Shown: positions 8,248 through 18,390, counted from the stretch's first letter. The stretch: 64,000 nt of DNA from JABDII01 sp963815325 (GCA_963815325.1 CAWFGG010000007.1:221076-285075), one strand, 5' to 3'. Notes: a model not told the origin generated them from the letters alone. Numbers and translations: made by a program.

Positions 8248-9960
8248 TCAGCGAATGCGCACCACGCCATAGCGCGCGGCGATGGTCGAAGACAGGGGTG
8301 CACCTGCGCCATTCCTCAAGCGAAGTTCCAGGGAATCAGCTGACGCGCTTTGCGTGACCACAATGTGCCGTCCGCTGCCGCTCCGCAGGGTCCCGGTGCG
8401 CGTGTAGGTCCCGTTCACACTCTGATCGGGCACCAGCGGATAGGGCCGCGGGAAGGTGCCGGGCGCCTGTTGGTTGAGCGAGGCGAAGGTGCTCCGGAAG
8501 TTCCAACTGTCGTATTGCAGCCGGGTGCTCTGCGGCGTGAAGCCCGTGAGATTGTCCAAATAGTTGGCGAGCTGCCACTCCGGAACGAGTGTCGAGAACG
8601 CGACCCCCGTCGCGGCCGCAACGTTGGCCGACCCGGCACGGGTCGTCTGGACCAGGGCGCGCGTCAGGTTGGCACCGTTGGGGTCGGAATCGAAGTGATC
8701 GGCAATCCAGCGGATGAACAGCCAGTTGGCACCCCGCTCCTTGAGCGTCCCCGTGGAATTCCCCGGCGTAATCAGAAAGGTCACCTCGGGATCTTCCAAA
8801 TAATCGTACGCATTGCTCACATTGCCGGTCAAAAATTGGGAGAATCGGTCGGGAGCGGTCCCGAGGGCGAAACCGTCCGGCAACAGCCTCCCACCGAGTT
8901 CCTCGGCGAAGTGCGACAACGCCTCGTTGAGCCAGGTGTCCTCCGCCTGCCCCGAGCGCACCAGCACGCGTTGGTTGAAACTGATCATGTGCTGGAATTC
9001 ATGAATGAATGTCGGCGGAAGAATCGACTCGACGAAGTTCTTGCTCACCGTGCAGGACGGATTGGCGGGATCGGGCACGAACCCGTAGAAGATCTCTCCC
9101 CCGTTCGAGTTGGCCATGCCGGGGAAGAGGTCCAGCCCGAAGAAGAAGCCCAGGATGACACTGCCGGTGGAATTGCAGTTGCCGCTCAGCGCGTTCACCG
9201 CGTCGGTCAGGAGAATGATCGCAACATTGTTGGTATCGAGGTCCGACTCCGCACCGAAGGCGGCGCTGTCGATCGAGTACATGTTGACGGCGCCGGCAGT
9301 GCCGCCATCGAACAACATCCCCAGTGAATCGATGTCCGCCTGGGTGAGGCCGCCGGCCGGTACCGTATCATCCAGGTAGATGGCGCCCCTCGGGCCGACG
9401 TACTTGGCGGTGGCCGTGACGGTAACGAAGCTGCTGCACGACGTCTCCGCACACACCTGGAAATCCCGCTGATCGCCGACGGGCGGCGGCACCGAAAGCG
9501 CGGTGCTGACCGCTCCCCTCGAGAACTGGGCGCGGGGGTCGCGTGCCAGCTCCCGCTCGCGCTGCCTGAGGCTCAGGTGGAATCGATCGGCCGGAAGCGA
9601 GGGTCGGAACGCCCGGAGGGCCGGCGAGGGCAGCGCACCTCGGGCAGCCGTTGCCACCCCTGCCGCGGGCTGCCCCGTCAGGGTGTAGGCCTCGCTGATA
9701 CCCGCCGGAGTCTCAGTGCCGGCGGTCGATACCGCCACCACCAGGTGCTCCGAACCGCCGACGCCGGCCGAGGGAAGCTTGAGGCAGCCGCCGGAGGTGA
9801 GCGGGTCGACCAGGACATGGGCACCGGCCGCCAGCGCAGACGCGGGCGTGGTGGCACAATTCAAGGCGGGGGGCGGTGGCGGCGGAGCGACGGGATCGGC
9901 TCCGCCGCAGGCGGCCAGCCAGGCGGCCGGCAGGACAATCAGGAGGGACAGATGCTTCAC
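8248..9960 (-). CDS. Secreted lipoprotein metalloprotease, M30 (hyicolysin)-like
   Basis: The 570-aa protein has a lipoprotein signal (lipobox LAAC at residues ~11-14), a Pro-rich linker and a catalytic domain with HEFQHMISFN near residue 310, followed by WLNEALSHFAEELGG, the Glu-bearing helix of this zinc peptidase group. This fits the M30-like peptidases. The first ~200 residues contain an Ig-like or pro-domain and a CAETSCSSF cysteine pair. Start is GTG at 9960, where the signal peptide begins. It is divergent from dnaE, with overlapping promoter-like elements between them. It is likely an outer-membrane-anchored extracellular protease. Confidence 0.83.
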   Translation of the reverse strand: MKHLSLLIVLPAAWLAACGGADPVAPPPPPPALNCATTPASALAAGAHVLVDPLTSGGCLKLPSAGVGGSEHLVVAVSTAGTETPAGISEAYTLTGQPAAGVATAARGALPSPALRAFRPSLPADRFHLSLRQRERELARDPRAQFSRGAVSTALSVPPPVGDQRDFQVCAETSCSSFVTVTATAKYVGPRGAIYLDDTVPAGGLTQADIDSLGMLFDGGTAGAVNMYSIDSAAFGAESDLDTNNVAIILLTDAVNALSGNCNSTGSVILGFFFGLDLFPGMANSNGGEIFYGFVPDPANPSCTVSKNFVESILPPTFIHEFQHMISFNQRVLVRSGQAEDTWLNEALSHFAEELGGRLLPDGFALGTAPDRFSQFLTGNVSNAYDYLEDPEVTFLITPGNSTGTLKERGANWLFIRWIADHFDSDPNGANLTRALVQTTRAGSANVAAATGVAFSTLVPEWQLANYLDNLTGFTPQSTRLQYDSWNFRSTFASLNQQAPGTFPRPYPLVPDQSVNGTYTRTGTLRSGSGRHIVVTQSASADSLELRLRNGAGAPLSSTIAARYGVVRIR

Positions 9961-10006
9961 GACGAGGGCTCCGTGGTGGGAGGCTGGAAACGCGGCCGAA
10001 CGCCGC

Positions 10007-10058
10007 AAGATATGGTATTGCAACGTCTTTTGACAATCGTAGAGTGGCCGGGTAGCTT
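10007..10058. promoter_or_regulatory. Overlapping divergent promoter candidates, M30 gene and dnaE
   Basis: On the plus strand TTGACA (10030-10035), a 17-bp spacer and TAGCTT (10053-10058) face dnaE. On the minus strand TTGTCA (10037-10032), a 19-bp spacer and TATCTT (10012-10007) face the M30 gene. The two -35 boxes overlap as an imperfect palindrome. An inverted repeat GTCAGT/ACTGAC sits just downstream at 10061-10083. Confidence 0.45.
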
Positions 10059-10222
10059 GAGTCAGTGACCGTGATTTACTGACCCTCCCGGGCCCGATAG
10101 CGGGGTATTGCGTCGGCCAACACCGGGAGGGATGTCCTTCTTCAGTACCCCGGCCCCGCCCCTGCCGGCGCAGCTACCATGCCAGGCGAGGGCACCGCGG
10201 CGGCTCGGGCGGTGGGTAACCC

Positions 10223-13200
10223 ATGGCGTTCGTCCACCTCCATACCCATAGCGAGTATTCCCTGCTCGACGGGGCGAACCGGGTCCATGACCTGGTCGAT
10301 CACGTCAAGCAGCTGGGGATGGACAGTCTCGCCATCACCGACCATGGCAACATGCACGCCGCCTGGACCTTTTACGAGGCGGCCAAGGCCAAGCAGATCC
10401 GGCCGATTCTGGGTTGCGAGGCCTATCTCGCGTTCGGCTCCCGCCGCGAGCAGCAGAAGCCGCCCTGGGCCCCCGCCCCGTATAGCCACCTGGTCCTCCT
10501 GGCCAAGAACAAGGTCGGCTATCACAACCTGGTTCGCCTCACGTCGATCGGATACCTAGAAGGGTTCTACCGCCGGCCCCGGATCGACAAGGAGGTGCTG
10601 GCCGAGCACGCAGACGGACTGGTGTGCCTGGCCGCGTGCCTGTCGGGCGAGATCGCGCTGTACCTGCGCCAGGGCGCGTACGACAAGGCGAGAGAATCGG
10701 CCCAGTGGTTCGCCCGCACCTTCGGGCCAAACGGTTTTTGGCTGGAAATCCAGAAGCACGGGATTCCCGAGGAGGAAGTGGTCGCGGCGGGCATGTTGCG
10801 ATTGGCCGACGAACTCGGTGTCGGCGTGGTCGCGACGAACGACGCGCACTACTTGCGGCGCGAGGACGCGGAGGCCCACGACGTGCTGCTCGCGATCGGC
10901 ACTGGGAGCGACCTCGACGATCCCAACCGATTCCGGTTTACCGGACAGGAGTCGTACGTCAAATCCGAATCGGAAATGCAGGCGCTTTTTCCCGATCATC
11001 CTGAGACCCTGGCAAACACTCAGGACATCGCAAATCTCTGCGAATTCACTTTTGAAAAGCAGTACCTGGTACCGCAGTTTCCGCGGCCGGCCGAGTTCGC
11101 ATCGGACGAAGATCTCCTCGCCCATCTCGCCACCCGTGGCGCGGCCGACCGCTATGGCTCGCCGGCGCCGCCCGCCGTGGAGGAGCGCCTCCGCTACGAA
11201 CTCGGCGTCATCAATGCCTCGGGATACGCCGGGTATTTCCTGATCGTCCAGGACATCATTGCGGCCGCGCGTGAACGTGGCATACCGGTGGGACCGGGCC
11301 GCGGCTCGGCCGCCGGCTCGCTGGTGGCCTATGCCTTGGGCATCACGGACGTGGACCCGCTCCGGTTCGACCTCCTGTTCGAGCGGTTCCTGAACCCCGA
11401 ACGGATCTCGATGCCGGACATCGACGTGGACTTCTGCTTCGAGCGGCGCGGCGAGGTCATCGAGTATGTCCGTCAACGGTACGGGCGGGCCAGCGTCGGC
11501 CAGATCATCACCTTCGGGACGCTCAAGGCTCGGGCGGCCATCAAGGACGTCGCGCGCGTTCTCAAGCTGCCGCCCGCCGAGGCCGACAAGATAACCAAGC
11601 TCATTCCCTCCGGCCCGGCGTTCAGTCTCACCATTCCGGAAGCGATCAAGAAGGTCAAAGAACTGCGGGACCTCACCTCGCGCGGTGAGGTGTACCGCCG
11701 CCTGGTCGATCTCGGCGCGCGCATCGAGGGGATCGCCCGCCACGCCAGCGTCCACGCGGCCGGCGTCGTTATCGCGCCCGGCCCCCTCCATGAATACGTC
11801 CCGGTCTGTACCACGCCTACCAAGGGCGCCGGCCAGAGCAGCAGCGGCGAGGACGTCATCATAACGCAGTACGACATGTTGGGGCTCGAGAAGGTCGGGA
11901 TGCTGAAGATGGACCTGCTCGGCCTCAAGACGCTCACCGTCATCCACGACGCGGTGCAAATGATCGAACAACGCCATGGTGAGCGTATCGAGATCGGGAA
12001 GCTTCCGGTGGATGACGCGGACGTCTACGACTTGCTCCGACGGGGGCAGACGGCCGGCGTCTTCCAATTCGAGTCGCCGCTGGCGACCGACATGCTTCGC
12101 AGCATGAAGTGCGACCGCTTCGACGATCTCGTGGCGTGCAACGCGCTCATGCGACCGGGTCCGTTGGACACCGGTATGCACACGGTGTTCATCCGCCGCA
12201 AGCTGGGCCACGAAAAGGTGACGTACCCGCACGAAATACTCCGCGAGGTCCTCGAACCGACGTATGGCGTTATCACGTACCAAGAGCAGGTCATGCGCAT
12301 CGCCAACGTCCTCGCGGGGTTCAGCCTGGCGGAAGCCGACGTGCTCCGGAAGGCGGTCGGGAAGAAGATTCCCGCCCTCATTCGGAAGGAGCTCGGGCGA
12401 TTCGTGACGCGGGGGGTGGAACAGGGGCACCCCCGCAAGCTGATGGAGGAGATTGCCAGCCAGATCGAGACGTTCGGCCGATACGGCTTCAACAAGTCAC
12501 ACTCGGTAGCGTACTCGATGCTCTCGTACCAAACCGCCTGGCTCAAGACGCATTACCCGGCGGAATTCATGGCCGCGCTCTTGTCCTCGGAAATCGGCAA
12601 CACCGATAAGGTGGTCCAATACATCAATGCCGCGCGCGACATGGATCTCGAGGTGTTGCCGCCGGACGTCAACGAATCAGGCTTCAAGTTCACCGTGGTG
12701 GGCACCCAGCGGATCCGGTTCGGCCTCGGGGCGGTGCGGAATGTCGGCCAGGGGGCGATTGCGTCGATCATCGAGGGTCGCGGGAGCGGCGGCGCGTTCA
12801 CCTCGCTCCGGGATTTCATCGGCCGCATCGACGTGAGGCAATGCAACAAGCGGGTGCTCGAGTCGCTGATCGCGGCCGGCGCCTGTGATACGCTCGGTGG
12901 GCACCGGGCTCAATTGCTCGCCGCGAGCGACACCGCCCTCGCCGAGGCCCAACTGCTCCAGCAGGAGCGCGAGGTGGGGCAAGCATCGCTGTTCGGCGAG
13001 GGATCAGCGCGCGCTGCTCCCATCCAGCATGCGCTGCCCGACATCCCCGCATGGGAGGAGGCCGAGCGGCTGACGAAAGAAAAAGAAGTGCTGGGATTCT
13101 TCATTTCCGGCCATCCGCTCGAGAACTTCCGCCATGAGGTGGAGCTGTTCGGCACGCGCACCGCGGCCACGCTGGGCCAATGGAGCGAGCATCAAGTCTC

Positions 13201-13708
13201 GATTGCGGCGATCATTACGCTCGTCAAGCGCCAGATCTCGAAGAAGACCGGCAAGGAGTACGCCCGCCTCACGTTGGAGGACTTTCACGGTACGGCGGAG
13301 GCCATCGTGTTTCCGGACACCTGGGCCAAACTGAATCAGGTCGTGGTTCAGGACGCGGCCATGCTCCTCGCCGGTGGCTACAGTACCCGGGACCGTGGAG
13401 AAGACAGCGCGCCGTTCGTGGTGGAGGGCGCCAGACCACTCGAGGATTTGCGCACGTCCGGCGCGGTGGGCGTCACACTGCGGTGGAGAGCCCCCGAAGC
13501 GCCACAACCCGAGGCGGTGCACCAGGCGGTCGCGCTCATGGCGGCGCATCCGGGACCGGGGCCGGTCTATATTGAGTGGAGTGACGGAAACGGGGAATCA
13601 CTCCGCATGCGGTCACGGCGGCTCCGCGTCACTCCAGAGGAAGACTTGATCCATGCGCTCCGCGATCTCTTCGGCGTGGAAGCGGTCCACATCGTGAAGG
13701 CGGACTGA
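10223..13708 (+). CDS. dnaE: DNA polymerase III alpha subunit
   Basis: This is the replicative polymerase catalytic subunit. At 1161 aa it has DnaE1 length. Domains in order: PHP domain (HLHTHSEYSLLDG from residue 4, further His/Asp ligands to ~270), palm with the catalytic aspartates in MPDIDVDF (~residue 397) and a third acidic strand near residue 565 (KMDLLGLKTL), fingers with GRYGFNKSHS (~residue 755), a helix-hairpin-helix region, and an OB-fold (~985-1080, ITLVKRQISKKTGKEYARL). There is no intein or exonuclease insertion. It is first in a tight run with accA, a RicT-like gene and metG, and the next start is 2 bp after its stop. A TTGACA-17-TAGCTT promoter candidate lies 165 bp upstream. 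Confidence 0.97.
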   Translation: MAFVHLHTHSEYSLLDGANRVHDLVDHVKQLGMDSLAITDHGNMHAAWTFYEAAKAKQIRPILGCEAYLAFGSRREQQKPPWAPAPYSHLVLLAKNKVGYHNLVRLTSIGYLEGFYRRPRIDKEVLAEHADGLVCLAACLSGEIALYLRQGAYDKARESAQWFARTFGPNGFWLEIQKHGIPEEEVVAAGMLRLADELGVGVVATNDAHYLRREDAEAHDVLLAIGTGSDLDDPNRFRFTGQESYVKSESEMQALFPDHPETLANTQDIANLCEFTFEKQYLVPQFPRPAEFASDEDLLAHLATRGAADRYGSPAPPAVEERLRYELGVINASGYAGYFLIVQDIIAAARERGIPVGPGRGSAAGSLVAYALGITDVDPLRFDLLFERFLNPERISMPDIDVDFCFERRGEVIEYVRQRYGRASVGQIITFGTLKARAAIKDVARVLKLPPAEADKITKLIPSGPAFSLTIPEAIKKVKELRDLTSRGEVYRRLVDLGARIEGIARHASVHAAGVVIAPGPLHEYVPVCTTPTKGAGQSSSGEDVIITQYDMLGLEKVGMLKMDLLGLKTLTVIHDAVQMIEQRHGERIEIGKLPVDDADVYDLLRRGQTAGVFQFESPLATDMLRSMKCDRFDDLVACNALMRPGPLDTGMHTVFIRRKLGHEKVTYPHEILREVLEPTYGVITYQEQVMRIANVLAGFSLAEADVLRKAVGKKIPALIRKELGRFVTRGVEQGHPRKLMEEIASQIETFGRYGFNKSHSVAYSMLSYQTAWLKTHYPAEFMAALLSSEIGNTDKVVQYINAARDMDLEVLPPDVNESGFKFTVVGTQRIRFGLGAVRNVGQGAIASIIEGRGSGGAFTSLRDFIGRIDVRQCNKRVLESLIAAGACDTLGGHRAQLLAASDTALAEAQLLQQEREVGQASLFGEGSARAAPIQHALPDIPAWEEAERLTKEKEVLGFFISGHPLENFRHEVELFGTRTAATLGQWSEHQVSIAAIITLVKRQISKKTGKEYARLTLEDFHGTAEAIVFPDTWAKLNQVVVQDAAMLLAGGYSTRDRGEDSAPFVVEGARPLEDLRTSGAVGVTLRWRAPEAPQPEAVHQAVALMAAHPGPGPVYIEWSDGNGESLRMRSRRLRVTPEEDLIHALRDLFGVEAVHIVKAD

Positions 13709-13709
13709 T

Positions 13710-14675
13710 ATGGCCTCGTCGCTGTACACGCTGGAATTCGAGAAGCCGCTGGTCGAACTCGAGCGGGAAATCGAGGACCTCAAGCGTGTCGGAACCGAGC
13801 GCCACATCGACGTGGCCGAGCAGGTGGACCAGTTGGAGAAGAAGCTGCGTGCGCTGCAAGCCGAGATCTACAGCGGGCTCTCGCCGATGCAGCGCGTCCA
13901 AGTTGCCCGGCATCCCCGCCGGCCGTACACGCTCGATTACCTGAGCACCATCTTCACTGACTTCATCGAGCTCCATGGTGACCGGACCTATCGCGATGAC
14001 CTGGCCATTGTGGGCGGGTGGGCCAGGTTGACGGGCGATACGGTGATGGTGATCGGGCACCAGAAGGGCCGGGACACTAAAGAGAACTTGAAGCGGAACT
14101 TCGGTATGCCACATCCCGAGGGCTACCGCAAGGCGCTGCGCCTGATGAAGCTCGCCGCGAAGTTTTCCGCCCCGGTCATCACCTTGGTGGACACGCCCGG
14201 CGCCTACCCCGGCCTGGGAGCCGAGGAGCGCGGGCAATCCGAGGCGCTGGCCCGGAACATCTTGGAGATGGCGGCGCTGCCGACTCCATCCATCTGTGTG
14301 GTGATCGGCGAGGGCGGCTCCGGCGGTGCCCTGGCTCTGGGGGTGGCCGACCGGATCTTGATGCTCGAGAACTCGGTGTATTCCGTCATCTCGCCCGAGG
14401 GGTGCGCCGCCATCTTGTGGAATGACGCGGCCCAGCGCGAACGGGCGGCGTCGGCCTTGAAACTCACCGGCGACGACCTGCTTCGACTCGGCGTCATCGA
14501 CGAGATCATCGCCGAGCCGACGGGCGGGGCGCACACCGATCCGGAGGCGACGGAGGAAGCCGTGCGCGAGGCGCTCATCCGCCACGTCACCGAGCTCAGG
14601 CGCACCCGTCCCGATAAGCTCGTACGCCGACGGGCCAGCAAATACGCAGCGATCGGCGCGTTCAGCGAGAGCTGA
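13710..14675 (+). CDS. accA: Acetyl-CoA carboxylase carboxyltransferase subunit alpha
   Basis: The subunit works with AccD to move carboxybiotin CO2 to acetyl-CoA in the first committed step of fatty acid synthesis. The 321-aa product is of typical length. An N-terminal helical pair (residues ~5-50) is followed by the crotonase-fold core with RPYTLDY, FGMPHPEGYRKALRLM, the VDTPGAYPGLGAEERGQ loop and GEGGSGGALALG (~residue 200), then SVISPEGCAAILW. It starts 2 bp after dnaE and ends overlapping the next start by 1 base (TGATG), so expression is coupled. accD, accB and accC are not in the window. Confidence 0.96.
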   Translation: MASSLYTLEFEKPLVELEREIEDLKRVGTERHIDVAEQVDQLEKKLRALQAEIYSGLSPMQRVQVARHPRRPYTLDYLSTIFTDFIELHGDRTYRDDLAIVGGWARLTGDTVMVIGHQKGRDTKENLKRNFGMPHPEGYRKALRLMKLAAKFSAPVITLVDTPGAYPGLGAEERGQSEALARNILEMAALPTPSICVVIGEGGSGGALALGVADRILMLENSVYSVISPEGCAAILWNDAAQRERAASALKLTGDDLLRLGVIDEIIAEPTGGAHTDPEATEEAVREALIRHVTELRRTRPDKLVRRRASKYAAIGAFSES

Positions 14676-15784
14676 TGCCGCAGACCGTCGAAGTCCGGTT
14701 CAAGGGCACCCGCCGGGACTTTTTCGTCTGGCCAGCGGCCGACGACCCCCTCCGGCTCAAGGAGGGGGTCATCGTCGAGGTGGATCGCGGCCGTGACTTC
14801 GGCTGGGTCAGCGCGGTCAGCGAAGTGGCGCTCAAGAAATGCGGCGATGGCTGCAGCGGGTGCGACATCGGACCCAAGCCCGCGACCGACCCCCGTAACG
14901 TCATTCGTCGCGCCAGCCAGCAGGACATCACGACCGCCAACGAGCTCAGACGCATCGAAGAGGACATCCGCCGCAAGGTCATCGAACGGGTACGCAGCCA
15001 CAATCTGACCATGAAGGTCAGCGACGCGGAATGGCAGTGGGACCGCCGCAAGCTCAGCATCTTCTTCACGGCGGAGCATCGCGTCGACTTCCGCGCGCTG
15101 GTTCGCGACTTGGCCGCGCAGTTCCGGACCCGGATCGACCTCCGACAGATCGGCGTCCGGGACGAAGCAGCCCGGTTGACGGGCATCGGGCGCTGCGGCC
15201 GCGAGTACTGTTGCTCGACCTGGTTGCCCGAGCTCTCACCCGTGAGTCTGAGCCTGGCCAAGGACCAGCACTTGGCGCTGAATCCGTCCCAAATATCCGG
15301 CGGCTGCGGGCGTTTGCTGTGCTGTCTCAAGTACGAGCACGACTTCTACGTCACGACCCGGAAGCGCTTCCCCAAAGAAGGCAAGGACCTCCTGACCGAG
15401 CGCGGCAAGGAGCGGGTCGTCGCGGTCGACATCTTCCGCGAGCGGGTGTTCCTCCGAAGCGCCGACCACGGGCCGCGGATCGTGCCGCTGGTCGCGCTCC
15501 AGGAGGAAATCGAACGCGCGCGGGCACACCCGACGACCGGTGCCGGTCCGGCGGCGGCGGCGGCGGCCCCGGCTCCCGCGACGTCAGCACCTCGAGCGCC
15601 CGAAGCGCCTGGCGCGACCGAAGCAACCCAAGCGACCGAAGCGACCGCCGACCGGTCGGCCGAGCCGACCCCACCCCACGAAGCAGCGAAAGGACGCCGG
15701 CGGGGACGCGGGCGAGGACGCGGACGGCGCCGGGGCAGGAAACCGCCCGGCTCCACCCCGGGGGACGGGAGCAAGAGTGACTAA
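14675..15784 (+). CDS. PSP1 domain protein (RicT/YaaT-like)
   Basis: The 369-aa protein belongs to the PSP1 family, which includes Bacillus YaaT/RicT, a component of the Y-complex that influences RNase Y-dependent RNA maturation. Cysteine clusters KKCGDGCSGC (~residue 50), GRCGREYCCSTW (~170) and GGCGRLLCC (~208) could bind Fe-S or zinc. After residue ~285 the protein turns into an Ala/Pro-rich linker and an Arg/Gly-rich tail (alternating RG/RR), typical of RNA binding. That tail is a peculiarity compared with Firmicutes members. Its ATG overlaps accA by one base and its end overlaps the metG start by 8 bp. Confidence 0.88.
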   Translation: MPQTVEVRFKGTRRDFFVWPAADDPLRLKEGVIVEVDRGRDFGWVSAVSEVALKKCGDGCSGCDIGPKPATDPRNVIRRASQQDITTANELRRIEEDIRRKVIERVRSHNLTMKVSDAEWQWDRRKLSIFFTAEHRVDFRALVRDLAAQFRTRIDLRQIGVRDEAARLTGIGRCGREYCCSTWLPELSPVSLSLAKDQHLALNPSQISGGCGRLLCCLKYEHDFYVTTRKRFPKEGKDLLTERGKERVVAVDIFRERVFLRSADHGPRIVPLVALQEEIERARAHPTTGAGPAAAAAAPAPATSAPRAPEAPGATEATQATEATADRSAEPTPPHEAAKGRRRGRGRGRGRRRGRKPPGSTPGDGSKSD

Positions 15785-17288
15785 GTTCTACGTCACCACC
15801 GCCATCGATTACGCCAACGGCGATCCCCACCTGGGCCAGGCCCTGGAGAAGGTCGGGACGGATGCCATTGCCCGGTACCGGAGGCTCCGCGGCGACGACG
15901 TGCACTTCGTGATGGGGATGGACGAGCATTCCCAAAGCGTGGTCCAGGCGGCGGAGGCCAACGGCGTGTCGCCCCAGGCGTGGGTGGACCGCATGGCGGA
16001 CCGATTTGCCGATCTCTACCACCGACTCGACTGCAGCTACGACGACTGGATCCGGACCACGGAGCCGCGGCACAAGCGCGCCGTCGAGGCGCTCCTCACC
16101 CAGATTCGCACGCACAACCCCACCGATCTCTTCGTCGACACCTACGAGGGACTCTACTGCAGCGGGTGCGAGGAGTTCAAACAGGACAGCCAAATCGCCG
16201 ACGGGCGTTGTCTCGAACATCCCTCGCTCGAGCTCGCGGCAAAGAAAGAGGAAAACCACTTCTTCCGGTTGAGCCGCTACGGCGACTCGATGCTGCAGCT
16301 GATCCAGTCCGGAGAGTTCCTGGTCGAGCCCGCGATCCGGCGCAACGAGATCATCCGGCTCCTCGAGAACGGGCTGCAAGATATCTCCATCTCACGGGCC
16401 CGCTTTCCCTGGGGAATTCCCTTCCCCGGCGATCCGGATCACACGGTGTACGTGTGGTTCGACGCGCTCATCAACTACCTCTCCGCGACCGGCTTTCCCG
16501 ACCCCGGGTATGAGCGACTGTGGCCGGCCGAACTCCACGTCATCGGCAAAGGCATCACCCGGTTTCACTGCGTGGTCTGGCCTGCGATGCTCGCGAGCGC
16601 CGGCCTGCCCCTGCCGCGACAGATCTGGGCGCACGGCTACATCCAGTGGGAAGGCGCCAAGATGTCGAAGACCGCGGGGACGGCCGTGTCGCTGGAGTCG
16701 GCCATGGAGCGCCACGGCACCGATGCGCTCAGGTACTTTCTGCTCCGGGAAGTCGGCTTCGAAGCGGACGGCAACTTCACCTGGGACCGGTTCGACGAGC
16801 GCTACGTGGCCGACCTCGCGGACGGACTCGGCAACCTCGTCTCCCGAACCCTGGCTATGCTCGATAAGTATCGCGGGGGCATCGTGCCGCCGTCCCCGCA
16901 CGGTACGTCGCTCGATCAGGCCGGGCTCGATGTGCTCGAACGCTACGCAGCTCGGATGGACGCCCTTGACCTCCGGGGTGGGTTGGAGGCGGCGTGGATC
17001 CTCGTGGCCCGAGCCAACCAGTACATCGTCGAAGCGGCGCCCTGGACGCTCGCCAAGGAGGCCAAGGATGCGGACCTCGATGCCGCCCTTGGGACCCTTG
17101 CAAGATGCCTGTATCGCCTGGCGCTCATGACGGACCCCTTCATGCCTGCCAAGACGGCCCGGCTCTGGGAGGGGCTCGGCCAGACCGTGGGGGCGCAGCG
17201 AACCTGGGAGTCCGGCACCGCCCCACCGGTTGAAGGCAGCCCGACCCGGCGGGTTGAGATCCTATTCCCCAAGGAAACTCAGGGCTAA
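15777..17288 (+). CDS. metG: Methionyl-tRNA synthetase
   Basis: This class I synthetase charges tRNA-Met. The 503-aa form lacks the C-terminal dimerisation domain of the longer types. The signature-1 region reads PHLGQ (residues 17-21), with Gln replacing the second His of HIGH, and KMSKT lies near residue 296. A single zinc-knuckle half, CSGCEEFKQ with a later C and H, is at ~residue 126. The C-terminal anticodon-binding helix bundle with WTLAKE is present. GTG at 15777 is chosen because homology starts immediately (VTKFYVTTAIDYANG). In-frame starts further upstream lie inside the RicT-like gene. Translation is coupled to that gene. Confidence 0.95.
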   Translation: MTKFYVTTAIDYANGDPHLGQALEKVGTDAIARYRRLRGDDVHFVMGMDEHSQSVVQAAEANGVSPQAWVDRMADRFADLYHRLDCSYDDWIRTTEPRHKRAVEALLTQIRTHNPTDLFVDTYEGLYCSGCEEFKQDSQIADGRCLEHPSLELAAKKEENHFFRLSRYGDSMLQLIQSGEFLVEPAIRRNEIIRLLENGLQDISISRARFPWGIPFPGDPDHTVYVWFDALINYLSATGFPDPGYERLWPAELHVIGKGITRFHCVVWPAMLASAGLPLPRQIWAHGYIQWEGAKMSKTAGTAVSLESAMERHGTDALRYFLLREVGFEADGNFTWDRFDERYVADLADGLGNLVSRTLAMLDKYRGGIVPPSPHGTSLDQAGLDVLERYAARMDALDLRGGLEAAWILVARANQYIVEAAPWTLAKEAKDADLDAALGTLARCLYRLALMTDPFMPAKTARLWEGLGQTVGAQRTWESGTAPPVEGSPTRRVEILFPKETQG

Positions 17289-17329
17289 ACTATTTGACAG
17301 TACAAGAGTTACACAGCGTGGCCCTCGCC

Positions 17330-17358
17330 TTGACACACAAGTTGCATCGGGTGATAAT
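17330..17358 (+). promoter_or_regulatory. Sigma-70-type promoter for the M23 peptidase gene
   Basis: TTGACA (17330-17335), a 17-bp spacer and GATAAT (17353-17358) form a near-consensus housekeeping promoter, 84 bp before the ATG at 17443. A second TTGACA at 17294-17299 has no matching -10. Confidence 0.75.
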
Positions 17359-17442
17359 GCACCCCGAGCGAGGACCGGCGGAGCCCACCTTGGCCCCGAA
17401 CCTGCAGACTCAACCAAGCAGATCTAGCCTGGCGGACTCTTG

Positions 17443-18366
17443 ATGGCCCAGCGGCGTTGGACATTCGTAATCGTTCCCCACGGATCGGGCCTTTCGAGGA
17501 GTCTCGAGGTCTCGACGTCGGCGCTCAAGCTCGCGGGCGCATTCGTCGCGGCGGCCGTGATGGTGGTCTTGGCCCTCGGCTTCGCGACCGTCACCCGGTC
17601 ATTCGACCTGGCCCGAGCCGACCGGCTCGAGGCCGAGAATCAAGCCCTGGCCGGGGAAATCGGGCGGGTGCATGGCCGGCTCACCGACCTGGCCGACACG
17701 CTGCACCAAATCGCGCAGCGCGACGATCAGATCCGCGTCCTGGCCAACCTCGATCCACTCGATCCCCAAGTCCAAGCGGCCGGCATCGGCGGCCCCCGGG
17801 CAACCGAGCCGTCGCCAACGGCCGACATGGGTGTGCTGGGTCGGCAAGCCGAGCTGGTCCGGGTCGATCTGGACGGTCTGATTCGCCGGGCGAACTTGTT
17901 GGCCAACTCCTTCGCCGATGCGGTCGACAGCCTCGGATCCCACAAGAAGAGATTGGAAGCCACCCCGTCGATCCTGCCGACCCAGGGCTGGCTCACGAGT
18001 CACTATTCGTCCAGTAGACTGCACCCGATTCTCAACGTTGCGCGGCCCCACGTCGGTATCGACGTCACCGCGCCGACCGGAACGCCCATCGAGGCGCCGG
18101 CGGCCGGCGTAGTCACCTATGCCGGCGAGAAGACCGGGTACGGCAAGGTCGTAATCATCAGTCACGGCTTTGGCGTGGAGACCCGGTTCGCCCACGCATC
18201 CAAGCTGCTGGTCCAACAAGGGCAGCGGGTCGTCCGGGGAGATCAGATCGCGCTGGTTGGAAAATCGGGGCTCGCGACTGCGCCGCACCTCCATTACGAG
18301 GTGCATGTGAACGGTCAGGCCGTGAACCCGCTCAAGTATGTCTTGCCGGACATGGTCACCGACTAG
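17443..18366 (+). CDS. M23 family peptidoglycan endopeptidase, membrane-anchored
   Basis: The 307-aa protein has a transmembrane segment (residues ~29-50), a coiled-coil stretch (~60-90, LEAENQALAGEIGRVHGRL region) and a C-terminal LytM/M23 domain. Zinc ligands are visible in RPHVGIDV (His and Asp, ~residue 203) and PHLHYEV (~residue 285), so the domain appears catalytically complete. This layout is typical of periplasmic cell-wall endopeptidases or of divisome/elongasome regulators. ATG at 17443 is preferred over TTG at 17440. It is monocistronic, with its own promoter and a strong terminator. Confidence 0.9.
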   Translation: MAQRRWTFVIVPHGSGLSRSLEVSTSALKLAGAFVAAAVMVVLALGFATVTRSFDLARADRLEAENQALAGEIGRVHGRLTDLADTLHQIAQRDDQIRVLANLDPLDPQVQAAGIGGPRATEPSPTADMGVLGRQAELVRVDLDGLIRRANLLANSFADAVDSLGSHKKRLEATPSILPTQGWLTSHYSSSRLHPILNVARPHVGIDVTAPTGTPIEAPAAGVVTYAGEKTGYGKVVIISHGFGVETRFAHASKLLVQQGQRVVRGDQIALVGKSGLATAPHLHYEVHVNGQAVNPLKYVLPDMVTD

Positions 18367-18390
18367 GCAAGCCGGAGCGTGCTGGAGACG

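Noticed and set aside
10556..12430. 624-codon open frame on the minus strand inside dnaE
   Set aside because: It is a shadow of the dnaE codon bias in high-GC DNA, with no domain, and dnaE is certain.
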